Shown here: one piece after another, positions 26,914-36,535 of the stretch
Numbering within the stretch: position 1 is the stretch's first letter
Layout of the letters: every line of letters begins with the position of its first letter
Assembly (NCBI GenBank): GCA_001709035.1
Contig: LVKA01000011.1
Coordinates: 62,001 to 126,000, forward strand
Length of the DNA: 64,000 nucleotides
DNA from: Candidatus Thiodiazotropha endoloripes
Lineage (GTDB): Bacteria > Pseudomonadota > Gammaproteobacteria > Chromatiales > Chromatiaceae
Direction of reading: 5' to 3'
Translations under genes and position numbers: made by a program
Notes under the pieces: generated by a model
The model's database searches: none
The model's input: the letters and a program-made list of their open reading frames with translations, nothing else
What the model was told of the DNA's origin: nothing

Positions 26914-29865
26914 ATGTCTATAAAAAACAGCATTGATGCCACTTGGAGTGGGGAATTACTTGACCTGCTTGAGATGGGGGTTGCTGTCTATCAGCCGGTT
27001 GATGATGGCCGCGATTTCCTGTTTGTCGATATCAATCCTCATGTTGAGATGATGGACTCGGTATGCCGTAGTGATCTGGTCGGACATTTGGTGACCAAAG
27101 TGTTTCCCGGAGTCGAAGAGTTCGGGCTACTGGATGTGATGCGCCGGGTCTGGAAAACAGGCAAAACTGAGGCGTTGCCTGCCACCGAATATCGTGATGA
27201 GCGAATCCATGGTTGGCGGGTTAATCGGGTCTATCGTACATCCAATGGTTATGTGGTTGCCGTCTATGAAGATGTAACCGAACGCCTAAAAACAGAGCAG
27301 GCACTTCAGAACAGCGAGGGTCGCTACCGGCATTTGACTGAATCCAGTCTGGATGGCATCTGGGAGTGGGATCTACAGGCAAATCAGCTCTACCTGTCAC
27401 CCAGGTGGAAGGCACAGCTGGGTTATCAGGATGATGAGTTGCCGAATGAGTTCGAGACCTGGTCCAAACGTCTGCATCCAGCAGACTCGGCGCGGGTTAT
27501 GGCGCATCTCGAATCCTACTTGAAACACCCCGAGCCCATCTGGCAGGAAGAGTTCCGTTTACGCCACAAAAATGGCAATTATATCTGGTTGTTGGCCAGA
27601 GGCAGTGCGATCTTCAATGAGCAGGACGAAGTGATCCGTATCCTGGGTGTGCATATTGATATCAATCAGTTGAAGCAGGAACAGGAGTTGCGGGTAATCA
27701 ATGAAAGCAGGCTTGCCGCGATGTTGAGTCTGAATCAGGGAGCCCACAGGTCAACCGAAACGGAGATCATACAGATAGCCCTGGAGCATGCGGTGAGATT
27801 AACCACGAGTGAGGTTGGTTATCTCCATTTTGTCAACAATGATCAGGAATCGATCGAGTTGGTTACCTGGTCGAAGCAGACGTTGAAGCACTGCAGTGCC
27901 GCATTCGATTCCCACTATCCACTCACTTTGGCAGGCGTCTGGGCAGACTGTGTGCGGACGAAAACACCCCAGATCCATAACGACTATCCGAATCTTGCTG
28001 ACAAAAAGGGATTGCCGGAAGGGCATATCCCATTGAAACGTCATATGTCGTTACCGGTTATTGACAAAGGGCAGGTCAAACTGGTTATCGGTGTTGGCAA
28101 CAAACTCGAGGAGTACACAACACAGGATGTGCAGCAGATAAAGTATCTGGTTGCCGATCTTTGGCAACTGATTGAGAAAAAGCGTACCGATGAAAAGTTA
28201 AAACAGGCTGCTGCGGTTTACGAAAGTACCCAGGAGGCTGTGACCATCACAGACCCATCGCCGAAGATCGTTGCAGTCAATCGGGCCTTTACTGAGATTA
28301 CCGGTTATCAGGAATCGGAAGTATTGGGAAAAAACCCGAGTGTACTGAAATCCGGGCGACATGATGAAGTGTTTTATGAATCGATGTGGCGGGAGTTGAC
28401 GTCGGCCGGTAAGTGGCAGGGTGAGATCTGGAATCGACGCAAGAGCGGGGAGATCTATCCCGAGTGGCTCAATATCAGTGCGGTGTTGGATGACGGTGGG
28501 CTGGTCAGTCACTATGTAGCGGTATTCAGTGATATATCTCTGTTGAAGCAATCCGAGAGCCAGCTTGAAAGAATGGCGCACTATGATCCGTTGACCGGTC
28601 TGCCCAACAGGATCCTGCTGTTTTCCCGTATTGAACATGCCATTCAGCGGGCGAAACGGAATGGATATCAGTTGGCTGTACTGTTTCTGGATCTGGATAA
28701 CTTTAAAAATGTGAATGACAGTCTGGGTCATCCCACAGGTGACAGGCTGTTGAAGGTGTTGGCAGAGCAAATCAGTCAACGCTTGCGTTCGGAAGATACC
28801 ATAGCTCGCATTGGTGGCGATGAGTTCGTTATTCTGATCGAGAATATGTCCAATGAAACCGATGTGGCTGAACTTGCGGAGATCGTCATTCAGGAGGTGA
28901 CCAAGCCGGTTAAACTTGATAATCATGAGCTGTCGGTGGGGGGCAGCATCGGTATTTCAATCTATCCAGATAATGGCAAAACGGTTACCGATCTGATCAA
29001 AAATGCCGATGCCGCAATGTATCTGGCAAAGGAGAGAGGGCGCAACAGCTACCAGTTCTACACCCCGCAACTGACAACCAAGGCAAAAAAGCGCTTACGT
29101 GTGGAGAGTGACCTGAGGCAGGCGATCAAGCAGGGTGAGATTGAGGCGTTCTATCAGCCGGTTGTGCGTATCAGTGACGATAAGATCGTTGGTGCTGAAG
29201 CATTGGCCAGGTGGCATCGCAGTGGCAGTGAATATGTGATGCCGGGGGTTTTTATCCCGATTGCTGAAGATTCAGGTCTGATTGAGCAGATTACCGAAGT
29301 GATTCTTGAGCAGGTTTGTCAAAACCTGGCTGATTGGAATGGCACACTTGGCGGAGCTTTCAAGGTGGCGATCAATATGTCGGCCCGCCAGTTTCAAAGT
29401 GTCAATCTTGAAGATGAAATCAACAGTTACCTCAATCGATACGAGCTTACAGGCGATCGACTTGAAATTGAGTTGACCGAACGGGTTTTGATGCATGATG
29501 CGGATAAGACGATTGCAAAGTTAATGCGTTTGAAATCCCTCGGCGCTACGATCTCGGTCGACGATTTTGGTACGGGTTTTTCATCGCTCTCCTATTTGAC
29601 GCGTTTTCCTATCGACAAGCTCAAGATTGACCGCAGTTTTATCAGTCGGGTCTGTGAGGAAGGCGAACAGCAGGTGATTGTTTCGACCATTATCGCGATG
29701 GCGAAAAACCTGAGTATGGATGTCACTGCCGAGGGTGTGGAAACGGCGACCCAGTTGATGTTGTTGAGAAATCAGGATTGTGACTACTATCAAGGCTATT
29801 TTTATTCGCGACCTCTGTCGGCTGATGATTTTAAGGCGCTGTTGAAGAACAGCGACAGCAGTTGA
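26914..29865 (+). CDS. PAS-PAS-GAF-PAS-GGDEF-EAL c-di-GMP turnover protein
   Basis: This 983-residue cytoplasmic protein has a PAS-like domain (about 10-125), a PAS/PAC (130-250), a GAF (260-420), a third PAS/PAC (425-545), a GGDEF domain with intact GGDEF (residues 634-638), and an EAL phosphodiesterase domain with intact EAL (762-764) and DDFGTGFSSLSYL plus KIDRSFI. Both catalytic motifs are intact, so it could make or break c-di-GMP depending on the signal read by its sensors. The EAL domain is preserved well enough to predict real phosphodiesterase activity. Confidence 0.92.
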   Translation: MSIKNSIDATWSGELLDLLEMGVAVYQPVDDGRDFLFVDINPHVEMMDSVCRSDLVGHLVTKVFPGVEEFGLLDVMRRVWKTGKTEALPATEYRDERIHGWRVNRVYRTSNGYVVAVYEDVTERLKTEQALQNSEGRYRHLTESSLDGIWEWDLQANQLYLSPRWKAQLGYQDDELPNEFETWSKRLHPADSARVMAHLESYLKHPEPIWQEEFRLRHKNGNYIWLLARGSAIFNEQDEVIRILGVHIDINQLKQEQELRVINESRLAAMLSLNQGAHRSTETEIIQIALEHAVRLTTSEVGYLHFVNNDQESIELVTWSKQTLKHCSAAFDSHYPLTLAGVWADCVRTKTPQIHNDYPNLADKKGLPEGHIPLKRHMSLPVIDKGQVKLVIGVGNKLEEYTTQDVQQIKYLVADLWQLIEKKRTDEKLKQAAAVYESTQEAVTITDPSPKIVAVNRAFTEITGYQESEVLGKNPSVLKSGRHDEVFYESMWRELTSAGKWQGEIWNRRKSGEIYPEWLNISAVLDDGGLVSHYVAVFSDISLLKQSESQLERMAHYDPLTGLPNRILLFSRIEHAIQRAKRNGYQLAVLFLDLDNFKNVNDSLGHPTGDRLLKVLAEQISQRLRSEDTIARIGGDEFVILIENMSNETDVAELAEIVIQEVTKPVKLDNHELSVGGSIGISIYPDNGKTVTDLIKNADAAMYLAKERGRNSYQFYTPQLTTKAKKRLRVESDLRQAIKQGEIEAFYQPVVRISDDKIVGAEALARWHRSGSEYVMPGVFIPIAEDSGLIEQITEVILEQVCQNLADWNGTLGGAFKVAINMSARQFQSVNLEDEINSYLNRYELTGDRLEIELTERVLMHDADKTIAKLMRLKSLGATISVDDFGTGFSSLSYLTRFPIDKLKIDRSFISRVCEEGEQQVIVSTIIAMAKNLSMDVTAEGVETATQLMLLRNQDCDYYQGYFYSRPLSADDFKALLKNSDSS

Positions 29866-29890
29866 TACATAACAAACTTGTTGTCTTGTT

Positions 29891-30020
29891 GGGCCTGTTA
29901 ACACGGATCCAATACGCCCTACTGGGTCTGTTTTTGTGTCCAGCAAGGCGGAATGAGCATGGTGTCGTTATTCTACATGAGCGAATGATAACGCCGCTGG
30001 GCGTAAAAACAGACCCTAGT
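29891..30020 (+). repeat. Half copy of the dispersed palindromic element
   Basis: This 130-base element begins GGGCCTGTTAACACGGATCC and contains an imperfect stem of about 24 bases (29921-29944 with 29996-30020) around a conserved core with TTCTACATGAGCGAATGATA. The complement of 48320-48451 is nearly the same. It lies between convergent genes, 25 bases after the GGDEF-EAL stop, and its right end overlaps the stop codon of the SH3-like gene. Confidence 0.8.
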
Positions 30021-30429
30021 CGGCATTGCCATAGACTGGCTGCAGCTTGTTCAGCTCCAGCCACTCCTCGGGCTGCATATTGGAGATGCGCGCCCATCCG
30101 TCTGAGGTTGTATAGACAAAAACCCTCTGTCCCTGCTTATAGTGGCCTGTTGAGACAGCAGAGTCCGGTGCCTCTCTGGCATAGGCGTCTTCAGCGACGA
30201 TCTGATACACCTTCGGCAGTCTTAACACCGTTCTTCTGATCACCGATCGGTTGGGTTTGTCGCTGGGGGCTGAGTTGGCCGGACCATCGATCCGGCAGGT
30301 TTTCTGTTTGGCGATGCAGCCATTACCGCAGGGTTTGCCTTTGATGCAGTTTCGGGCATGAGATTGAAGCGTTGTGATGGATAGTACTGAAATCGCGATC
30401 AGGGCGTAACAGCTGGCTTTGATCATCAT
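30016..30429 (-). CDS. Secreted SH3-like domain protein with N-terminal Cys cluster
   Basis: This 137-residue protein has a signal peptide (cleavage near SHAR), a short Cys-rich segment (CIKGKPCGNGCI and a fourth Cys in KTCRI), and a C-terminal bacterial SH3-like domain (EDAYAREAPD, DGWARISNMQPEEWL). Such domains bind cell-wall peptides or other proteins. The start ATG at 30429 has AGGAGG 8 bases upstream; a longer frame to 30531 is not needed. The stop codon lies inside the dispersed repeat. Confidence 0.78.
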   Translation of the reverse strand: MMIKASCYALIAISVLSITTLQSHARNCIKGKPCGNGCIAKQKTCRIDGPANSAPSDKPNRSVIRRTVLRLPKVYQIVAEDAYAREAPDSAVSTGHYKQGQRVFVYTTSDGWARISNMQPEEWLELNKLQPVYGNAD

Positions 30430-30635
30430 GGATAAGACCTCCTTGTTTTTGAACAGCAGCGCGGCTTTTGCGCTGTGGTAATTGGTGTACACATATCCCT
30501 GTGTACCGCTATGCCACCTTGACGTTGGCAACCTCAGGATTCTCTAAACAAGCCTGTCTGTCGTCAAGTCACCATTGGTGACACGCGATCCACAGGCTGT
30601 AAGGAATATCCTGCTTAACCTTACTGGCTGGTGGA

Positions 30636-31373
30636 TCAATGCCTCATGCTGAAATCGGGCGTGTCGACGATCATCGGGGCGAGAATGGCAATCAGAGCGA
30701 TCCAGATGAGCAAACCGCCGATCACAGCCATGGCGCAGCGCATACGGCTTATCTCGATGAACCTGGGCCAGAAAAAAATGGGAAAGAGAAAGAACATGAG
30801 CAGGCTGGCGATGTTGATCAGACTGTCGAGTATCAGCGGCACTCCCGTTTCATAAAGTGGCAGGATCAGGCTGATGAGGATCAGCATAAAAGAGACCAGT
30901 GCGCCGAGTAAGCCCCAGGCGCTCCAGTAGAAGTAGTAGCCGGCGGCAAACCTGGCCGGTATGCGGTTTGCCGAGAGCAGCGCAATCAGATGCCCAAGGG
31001 CGTAAAACATGGCCAGTACAATGACCTCACGGATCAGGTCATCGATTATCCCGATTCCGGTTGGGCTGAATGGGTCGAGGTGTCCCTCCTTTTCAGCCCA
31101 GTCCGCAAAGGCAGCGTAGTGGGGACTGACCGCGCCGACCTCGACCCCAAGCTGCAGTATCAGTGGAAAGATCAGGTTGCTGAGCAGAATCGCCAGGGCG
31201 GAAAATTTGACCGGGCTGAGATAGGGATCATCGTCGCGTTCCGCATTGATGTCCCAGAAGGAAGTCTCGCGACTGATCACCAGTTGATGATAGTCGCGGA
31301 AAAAGCTCAACGGCCGTATCAAAACAGCGATCAATGTGGGGATGAAAAGGGGAAGATGCAGCAGTTGTAACAT
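30636..31373 (-). CDS. Yip1-like integral membrane protein
   Basis: This 245-residue protein has about five or six membrane helices and resembles the Yip1 domain family (PTLIAVLIRPLSFFRDY start, central FYALGHLIALL). Function is unknown. It lies downstream of the cobalamin ABC genes on the same strand with a 95-base gap and may be an unrelated unit. Confidence 0.65.
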   Translation of the reverse strand: MLQLLHLPLFIPTLIAVLIRPLSFFRDYHQLVISRETSFWDINAERDDDPYLSPVKFSALAILLSNLIFPLILQLGVEVGAVSPHYAAFADWAEKEGHLDPFSPTGIGIIDDLIREVIVLAMFYALGHLIALLSANRIPARFAAGYYFYWSAWGLLGALVSFMLILISLILPLYETGVPLILDSLINIASLLMFFLFPIFFWPRFIEISRMRCAMAVIGGLLIWIALIAILAPMIVDTPDFSMRH

Positions 31374-31468
31374 GATCAGTCCTTTGGCTTTATTACACTG
31401 GCTTGTCCTGAAAGCATTGAGCCTGACTGGGTATTTGTCAAACCGAACAAGTCCTCGTCTGCTGCGAC

Positions 31469-32266
31469 TTATCGGTCTCCATCTTTTGACTCGATACGTC
31501 GCCAGGGCAACGCGAAGGCATGTTGGGGTTGCTGCTCTGCCGGGTTGATGGCGATCCCGTAGGCGGCTTCAAGATGGTGGTCCGTGAGCACTTCATCGGC
31601 CCGCCCCTCGGCCAGGGTTCTGCCCTGGTGCAGTAACTGCAACCGGCTGCAGTAGTGGGCGGCCAAGGCCAGGTCGTGTAGCACGATGATCACTCCGTGG
31701 CCTGCCTGCACATAGGTCTGCAGCAGCGCCATGACATCCAGCTGGTGGGCCGGGTCGAGGGCGGATACCGGCTCATCGGCGAGCAGGATGTCTGCCTCGG
31801 TCACCAGAGCCCTGGCCAGCTGGACTCTCGCCTGCTCGCCGCCGGAGAGGGTGTTGTAGGGGCGGTTTCTGAAGGCTGTCAGATCGGTCTGTTCGATGAT
31901 CCTGTCGATGATGGCTCTATCTTCCAGAGAGGTTTTCTGCCAATCATCCAGATGGGGCAGGCGTCCCAGTGCGACCAGGTGCTCCACGCTCATCGGCCAG
32001 GCGATCTCGCTCAATTGCGGCAGGTAGGCGATCCGTTGTGCTCTGCGCTTGGGGGGGAGTTGATTGAGCGGTTTGCCTGCCAGGGTCAGTCTGCCTGCAT
32101 CCGCGGTGGTGACCCCGGCCAACAGGCGTAACAGGGAGCTCTTACCGGCACCGTTGGGGCCGATCAGTCCGAGCATTTCACCCGCTTCGATGTGCACATC
32201 GATCTGCCCGAGTATCGACTGACCCTGTCGATTGAAGCAGAGGCCTCTGCCGATCAGATGGCTCAT
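31469..32266 (-). CDS. btuD: Cobalamin ABC transporter ATPase
   Basis: This 265-residue ATPase has Walker A GPNGAGKSSLL, Q-loop region YLPQLSE, signature LSGGEQARVQLA and Walker B ILLADEP. It belongs to the iron-siderophore/cobalamin importer group. The ATG overlaps the btuC stop (ATGA). With the riboswitch upstream of the operon, vitamin B12 or another corrinoid is the likely substrate. Confidence 0.88.
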   Translation of the reverse strand: MSHLIGRGLCFNRQGQSILGQIDVHIEAGEMLGLIGPNGAGKSSLLRLLAGVTTADAGRLTLAGKPLNQLPPKRRAQRIAYLPQLSEIAWPMSVEHLVALGRLPHLDDWQKTSLEDRAIIDRIIEQTDLTAFRNRPYNTLSGGEQARVQLARALVTEADILLADEPVSALDPAHQLDVMALLQTYVQAGHGVIIVLHDLALAAHYCSRLQLLHQGRTLAEGRADEVLTDHHLEAAYGIAINPAEQQPQHAFALPWRRIESKDGDR

Positions 32267-33261
32267 CGTCCACTCCTGCGCTGCTTGAGGATCAGCCAGA
32301 GGAAAAAGGGTGCTCCGAGCAGGGAGGTGATGACACCCACTTTGATCTCCGTATCCAGTGGTATGGTGCGAACCCCAATGTCCGCCAGCAGCAGCAGTAG
32401 GGCGCCGCCCAGGGCGCTGGGCATCAGCAGTCGGCTGGGTTGGTGGCCGACCAGCGGCCTCAGGATATGCGGGATCATCAGACCGATGAAGCCGATCGAA
32501 CCGGTTACCGAAATCGCCGAACCGACGATCAAACCGATAGCAATGAACAACCGCCAGCGCAGTTTTTCCAGCTCGACCCCCATGGAGCCGGCGGTCTCCT
32601 CTCCCAGAGTGAGCAGATCCAGATCATGGCCCCGCCGCCACACCAGCAACCAGCCGATCAGGGTGCCCGGTAACATCACCCAGAGCTCATTGCGGCTGAT
32701 GTTGGCCAGTGAACCCAGCATCCAGAGGGCGATCTCCTGCACCGCATAGGGACTGGGCGCCAGGTTGAGCAGCAGCGAGACCAGCGCCAGGGCAAAGGCG
32801 TTCACCGCCACCCCGGCAAGTATCAGGGTCAAGGGGCCGGCCTCGCGACCGGCCAGCAGGTAGGCGGTCAGGGTGGCGAGCAGTGCGCCACCAATGCCAC
32901 CCAAGGGTAGGGCCAGGCTGAAACTCGCGCTGAGCCCGAAATAGAGGGCGGTGACCGCCCCCAGCGCCGCGCCGCTGGCACTGCCCACCAGGCCCGGGCT
33001 GGCGAGGGGGTTGCGCAGCAGGGACTGCATTACCGCGCCGCTGAGTCCCAGTGAGGCCCCGGCGAGCATGGCCACCAGGGTTCTGGGTATGCGAAGCTCG
33101 GTGAGGATAATTCCATAGACACCTTGAGTATCCGAGAAGCTCTGTTGCAGTGCTGCGTAGAGGGGCAGACTTGTGCTGCCGGTGAGTAGCGACAGCAGCG
33201 CTGCGCAGGCCAGCAACAGGCAGAGTATCAAGATCAAGCGCTGTTGCGGGAGGCTGACCAT
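32263..33261 (-). CDS. btuC: Cobalamin ABC transporter permease
   Basis: This 332-residue FecCD/BtuC-family permease has about ten membrane helices and the motifs RIPRTLVAMLAGASLGLSGA and GFIGLMIPHILR (contact with the ATPase). The frame runs upstream into btuF, but the ATG at 33261 overlaps the btuF stop (TGATG) and gives a standard start, MVSLPQQRL. Confidence 0.9.
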   Translation of the reverse strand: MVSLPQQRLILILCLLLACAALLSLLTGSTSLPLYAALQQSFSDTQGVYGIILTELRIPRTLVAMLAGASLGLSGAVMQSLLRNPLASPGLVGSASGAALGAVTALYFGLSASFSLALPLGGIGGALLATLTAYLLAGREAGPLTLILAGVAVNAFALALVSLLLNLAPSPYAVQEIALWMLGSLANISRNELWVMLPGTLIGWLLVWRRGHDLDLLTLGEETAGSMGVELEKLRWRLFIAIGLIVGSAISVTGSIGFIGLMIPHILRPLVGHQPSRLLMPSALGGALLLLLADIGVRTIPLDTEIKVGVITSLLGAPFFLWLILKQRRSGR

Positions 33262-34088
33262 CAAGGTGCCTTTTCGTGTGCGCTGCGCAATAGAGTGACA
33301 GCTTCCGCCAGCATCGGGCCGGGACAGATCCAGTACTTGTAGGGGATCTCCAGGCTGGGGCGGTTTTGCATGACGCTTTTCAACGCCGGGTGGTGGAGTA
33401 TCTGTTCGGCCCGGGACACATCGGGCTCCCCGTAGGTTGAAGTGATCAACAGCTCCGGTTGCCATTCGATTACCTGCTCCAGTGGTGCAGCAACATAGCC
33501 GCTGAACCCTGCCTCGGTAGCGGGATTGCGCCAGCCTGAGAGTCGCATTGCTTCATCCTGTAGTGTGCCGGCAGCGGAGGTGTATCCCCTGGGTTGATAG
33601 AAGAGGGCGCTGGGTCGATCCGTCGAGATCTGTTCATCCTCAACCCCGATCTGTTGCTGCATGTTAGCGATGATCGCCGCTCCTCTGTGCTGCTGTCCCA
33701 GCCGGCTGGCCAGCTCGGTGATCTCTGATCTGATCTCTGACAGCTGACTGCCCAATGCCAGCTGGTAGGTCTTGAAACCGAGCTGATGCAAGCTGGAGAC
33801 CAGTCTTGGGTTGGTGTAGGGAACGGTGATCACCAGGTCTGGCTGGAGCTGGATGATCTCCTCCAGACGGGCGTGGTTGAGCGGGTATGCCGCCGCCTGA
33901 TGAGCAACAAATGAGCTGCTTGGCTCGATCGCCAGATGACTCACTGAAGCCACCTGGTCAGGTGAGGCCAGCATCAACAGCAGTTGATCGCTGCAGAGGT
34001 TCAGAGAGACTACCCGCTGGGGCGGCGCTGCAGCCGTAGCCAGGCTGAACAGCCCCAGCAGTAGCGTGGTGAGTCTCTTAATCCCCAT
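33261..34088 (-). CDS. btuF: Cobalamin-binding periplasmic protein
   Basis: This 275-residue class III substrate-binding protein has a signal peptide (LLLGLFSLATAAAPP), then RVVSLNLCSDQLLLML and the helical-backbone pattern LQPDLVI typical of BtuF/FecB proteins. It hands substrate from the TonB receptor to the permease. It lies 3 bases after the receptor gene. Confidence 0.88.
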   Translation of the reverse strand: MGIKRLTTLLLGLFSLATAAAPPQRVVSLNLCSDQLLLMLASPDQVASVSHLAIEPSSSFVAHQAAAYPLNHARLEEIIQLQPDLVITVPYTNPRLVSSLHQLGFKTYQLALGSQLSEIRSEITELASRLGQQHRGAAIIANMQQQIGVEDEQISTDRPSALFYQPRGYTSAAGTLQDEAMRLSGWRNPATEAGFSGYVAAPLEQVIEWQPELLITSTYGEPDVSRAEQILHHPALKSVMQNRPSLEIPYKYWICPGPMLAEAVTLLRSAHEKAP

Positions 34089-34091
34089 GGT

Positions 34092-36053
34092 TTACTCGAT
34101 CAGATAGTTCACGGTTAGCCAAAAGTTGCGCTCCGGAGCTGGAAAGTAGCCCACTCTCTGGGTGAATGTGCTGTCAAAGCCTGCAGCTGCTGAGTTGGAA
34201 TACTGTTTATCCAGCAGGTTATCGATACGCAGGCTAGCATGCCAGGGACCGGTGCGGAAATGGGCCCCTGTATTCAGCACGCCATAACCAGGCAGGGTCT
34301 CCAGCGTGTTGTTGAAATCACCGCTGACCACCCGTTCACTGTTGAAGACACCTTCCAGAAAGAGATTCCATGCACTGGTGAACTGCCAGTGGCCGGCCAG
34401 TTTTGCACTGCGGCTGGCAACCATCGGTATCCGATTACCTTTGAAGGGGCCATCGGTGATTTCCGGGTCGGTGTAGGTCAGGCTGCCGTCCAGGCTGAGC
34501 TGTTCATTGACCTGCCATTGTGCTTGCAGACTGGCGCCCCTGCGGCGGGTCTCCTCCAGATTGGTGTTGACGAAGCCTGAGGCGTCGTAGCTGATCTCCT
34601 GTTCCAGGTCGAGGCGATAGACCAGCAGCCGGCTTGTCAGTTGGGCCTGTTGCCATTCGATACCGCTCTCATAGGAGCGTCCGGTCTGGTTGTCGATGCC
34701 CACTGGCTGCCCGAAGACCACGTTGGTATGTTCATCGACGGTGGCAAAGCGATAGTTCTCATCCGCTCTGAGGAACAGTCGCAACTGCTTGCTTGGGGTG
34801 TAGTTAAGGCCGGCGGAGGCAGCATCGACCTGGTCATCGAGTCGGTCGCTGCTGCTACCGGTCTCGATCTGATTGTCTATCCGGGCATGGCGATAGCCCA
34901 GGGTGAAGGTGGTCGCTTCATTGAGCGGCGCAAGCAGCTGCAGATAGACAGCGTCGATCGATTGATCGAGGATCTGTGGACCAAAGCTGGTGCGCAGCGC
35001 GTAGTCGGTCCGCTCCAGGTCGGCGCCGGCGGTGACCAGGGCGTCACCGGTTGGCAGGGAGAGGTTACCGATCAAACGGGGGTTGAAGCTTTTTACCGTG
35101 CGATCCTGAGTGTCTGATGAACCGGGAAAGGTGCGAAAACTGCTTTGGAACTCCCGCTCGTTCTTTCGGTAGGTCAGTTCACCCTCCAGTGACCAGTGGG
35201 CGTTCAGATCCTGTGTCACACCGAGTCGACTGACTTGCGATTCAGTGTTCGTGTAGTCCCCGGCGTAGACCCCAGCAGACTGGCGCCGGTCGGCAGCGAG
35301 TTCCTCGGCAAACAGGGAGCCGGGATTCTCCTGCTCATCCTCGATCCACTGCTGTTCGAAAAACAGCTCGCCAAGTCGATGCCGGTAGTCGGCCCGCAGG
35401 TTGAGGTCGGTACGTTCGATCTCATTCTGCTCCCGGTAGTTGTCACTCTTCTTCTGCTGAGCTGAAAGATTATAGGAGAGGCCGTTATCCTGCCGATCGC
35501 CGATCCCCGCATGGAGGTTGGTATGGTGATCGCTGCCGATACCTGCGCTCACCTGGCCGGAGAGTTTTTCCGGCACCCGGGTAATGATGTTGATCATGCC
35601 GCCTACCGCCTGGTTGCCGAAGAGTGTACCCGCACTGCCTTGTACAATCTCGATGCGTTCGACACGCTTCAGGTCGATGCTGTTCAGGTCGGGGTTGGCC
35701 CGGTCGCCCGAGTTATTCAATCTTCGTCCATCGACCAGGATCAGGGTATTGGCCCCGGCGGTGGGCCCGAAACCGCGCATATCCACAACCGCCTGGCTGC
35801 CATCGCCCACCAGGCTGGAGATCTGGATACCACTTTGGCCATTGAGCAGCTGCAGCAGGTTACTGGCTGCGCTGCGTTCGATCTGTTGACGGTCAATCAC
35901 CCGGATGCTGGCCGGGATCAGTGGATTTACCTGTTCGCTGCGGGTTGCACTGACCATCAAGGGGGGCAGCTCCGTTTCCGCTTGGCTTGACGGGCTGTAG
36001 AGTGAGGTGAGGAGCAATGGTGCCACCCACCAGGAATGTGACTGCTGATTCAT
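34092..36053 (-). CDS. btuB: TonB-dependent outer-membrane receptor, BtuB-like
   Basis: This 653-residue receptor has a signal peptide (cleavage near SSQAET), a TonB-box-like segment PPLMVSATRSE, a plug domain (SGIQISSLVGDGSQAVVDMR, VERIEIVQGSAGTLFG), and a 22-strand barrel ending in an aromatic-rich C-terminus (NFWLTVNYLIE). The cobalamin riboswitch just upstream and the btuFCD genes downstream identify the substrate as a corrinoid. Confidence 0.93.
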   Translation of the reverse strand: MNQQSHSWWVAPLLLTSLYSPSSQAETELPPLMVSATRSEQVNPLIPASIRVIDRQQIERSAASNLLQLLNGQSGIQISSLVGDGSQAVVDMRGFGPTAGANTLILVDGRRLNNSGDRANPDLNSIDLKRVERIEIVQGSAGTLFGNQAVGGMINIITRVPEKLSGQVSAGIGSDHHTNLHAGIGDRQDNGLSYNLSAQQKKSDNYREQNEIERTDLNLRADYRHRLGELFFEQQWIEDEQENPGSLFAEELAADRRQSAGVYAGDYTNTESQVSRLGVTQDLNAHWSLEGELTYRKNEREFQSSFRTFPGSSDTQDRTVKSFNPRLIGNLSLPTGDALVTAGADLERTDYALRTSFGPQILDQSIDAVYLQLLAPLNEATTFTLGYRHARIDNQIETGSSSDRLDDQVDAASAGLNYTPSKQLRLFLRADENYRFATVDEHTNVVFGQPVGIDNQTGRSYESGIEWQQAQLTSRLLVYRLDLEQEISYDASGFVNTNLEETRRRGASLQAQWQVNEQLSLDGSLTYTDPEITDGPFKGNRIPMVASRSAKLAGHWQFTSAWNLFLEGVFNSERVVSGDFNNTLETLPGYGVLNTGAHFRTGPWHASLRIDNLLDKQYSNSAAAGFDSTFTQRVGYFPAPERNFWLTVNYLIE

Positions 36054-36063
36054 GGTTTCTCCC

Positions 36064-36088
36064 GTAGACGCACACCCGCGTCGACTAC
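36064..36088 (-). promoter_or_regulatory. Hairpin beside the btuB ribosome-binding site
   Basis: GTAG-ACGC pairs with GCGT-(CGA)-CTAC, a stem with a 3-base bulge, ending about 10 bases before the btuB ATG and next to its GGGAG. It may be part of the riboswitch expression platform, limiting translation when cobalamin is bound. Confidence 0.45.
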
Positions 36089-36154
36089 TTGATATGGGGT
36101 GTGGTGTCTGCAGAGAAACAGTTGGCAGGAATCCGCGCTGATCTCCTCGGTCGC

Positions 36155-36371
36155 CCTCCGCAACACCGGCTCGTGCTTAGGCCGGTATCCGGGCTTGCAG
36201 ATTGGTGGTTTCACCGGACATCGGCGCCTTCCCATGCGCTCTGCACAGTGGCTGTTGCGATGTCACACTCTACTTACCGTTGCGGGGGCAGCGCAGGTCT
36301 TACACCTGCTTCCCGTTTCCCCTTGGGCGGAGTTCACCCCCCAAGGTTGAGCCGCCCTCTCGGGCAGGCAC
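36155..36371 (-). ncRNA. Cobalamin riboswitch
   Basis: On the minus strand, upstream of btuB, are the ordered hallmarks of the cobalamin aptamer: GGTGC at the 5' end (36371), AAACGGGAA (36318-36310), CTGCCCCCGCAACGGTAAG, AGCCACTG (around 36252-36246), GGGAAGG, and the B12 box AAGCCCGGATACCGGCC (36196-36180). It should reduce btuBFCD expression when adenosylcobalamin is plentiful. The 3' limit is approximate. Confidence 0.93.
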
Positions 36372-36386
36372 CTTCAGCAGGCTGAG

Positions 36387-36415
36387 CAAGCTACAGTGAT
36401 GTGCTGGTTTGGTCA
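36387..36415 (-). promoter_or_regulatory. Promoter of the btuBFCD operon
   Basis: TTGACC (36415-36410) and TAGCTT (36392-36387) are 17 bases apart on the minus strand and would start RNA near 36380, just before the riboswitch. Confidence 0.5.
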
Positions 36416-36535
36416 AGTGAATCAAACTCTTGTATGAGTTGTATAAAAGCAAACCGGGCTTATGATGGTGCGCTGTTGAAGCGTTTGCACAGTGCTCGTT
36501 GTGTGGTGTGTGGCGAGGGTTTTCGGAGTCTCTGA

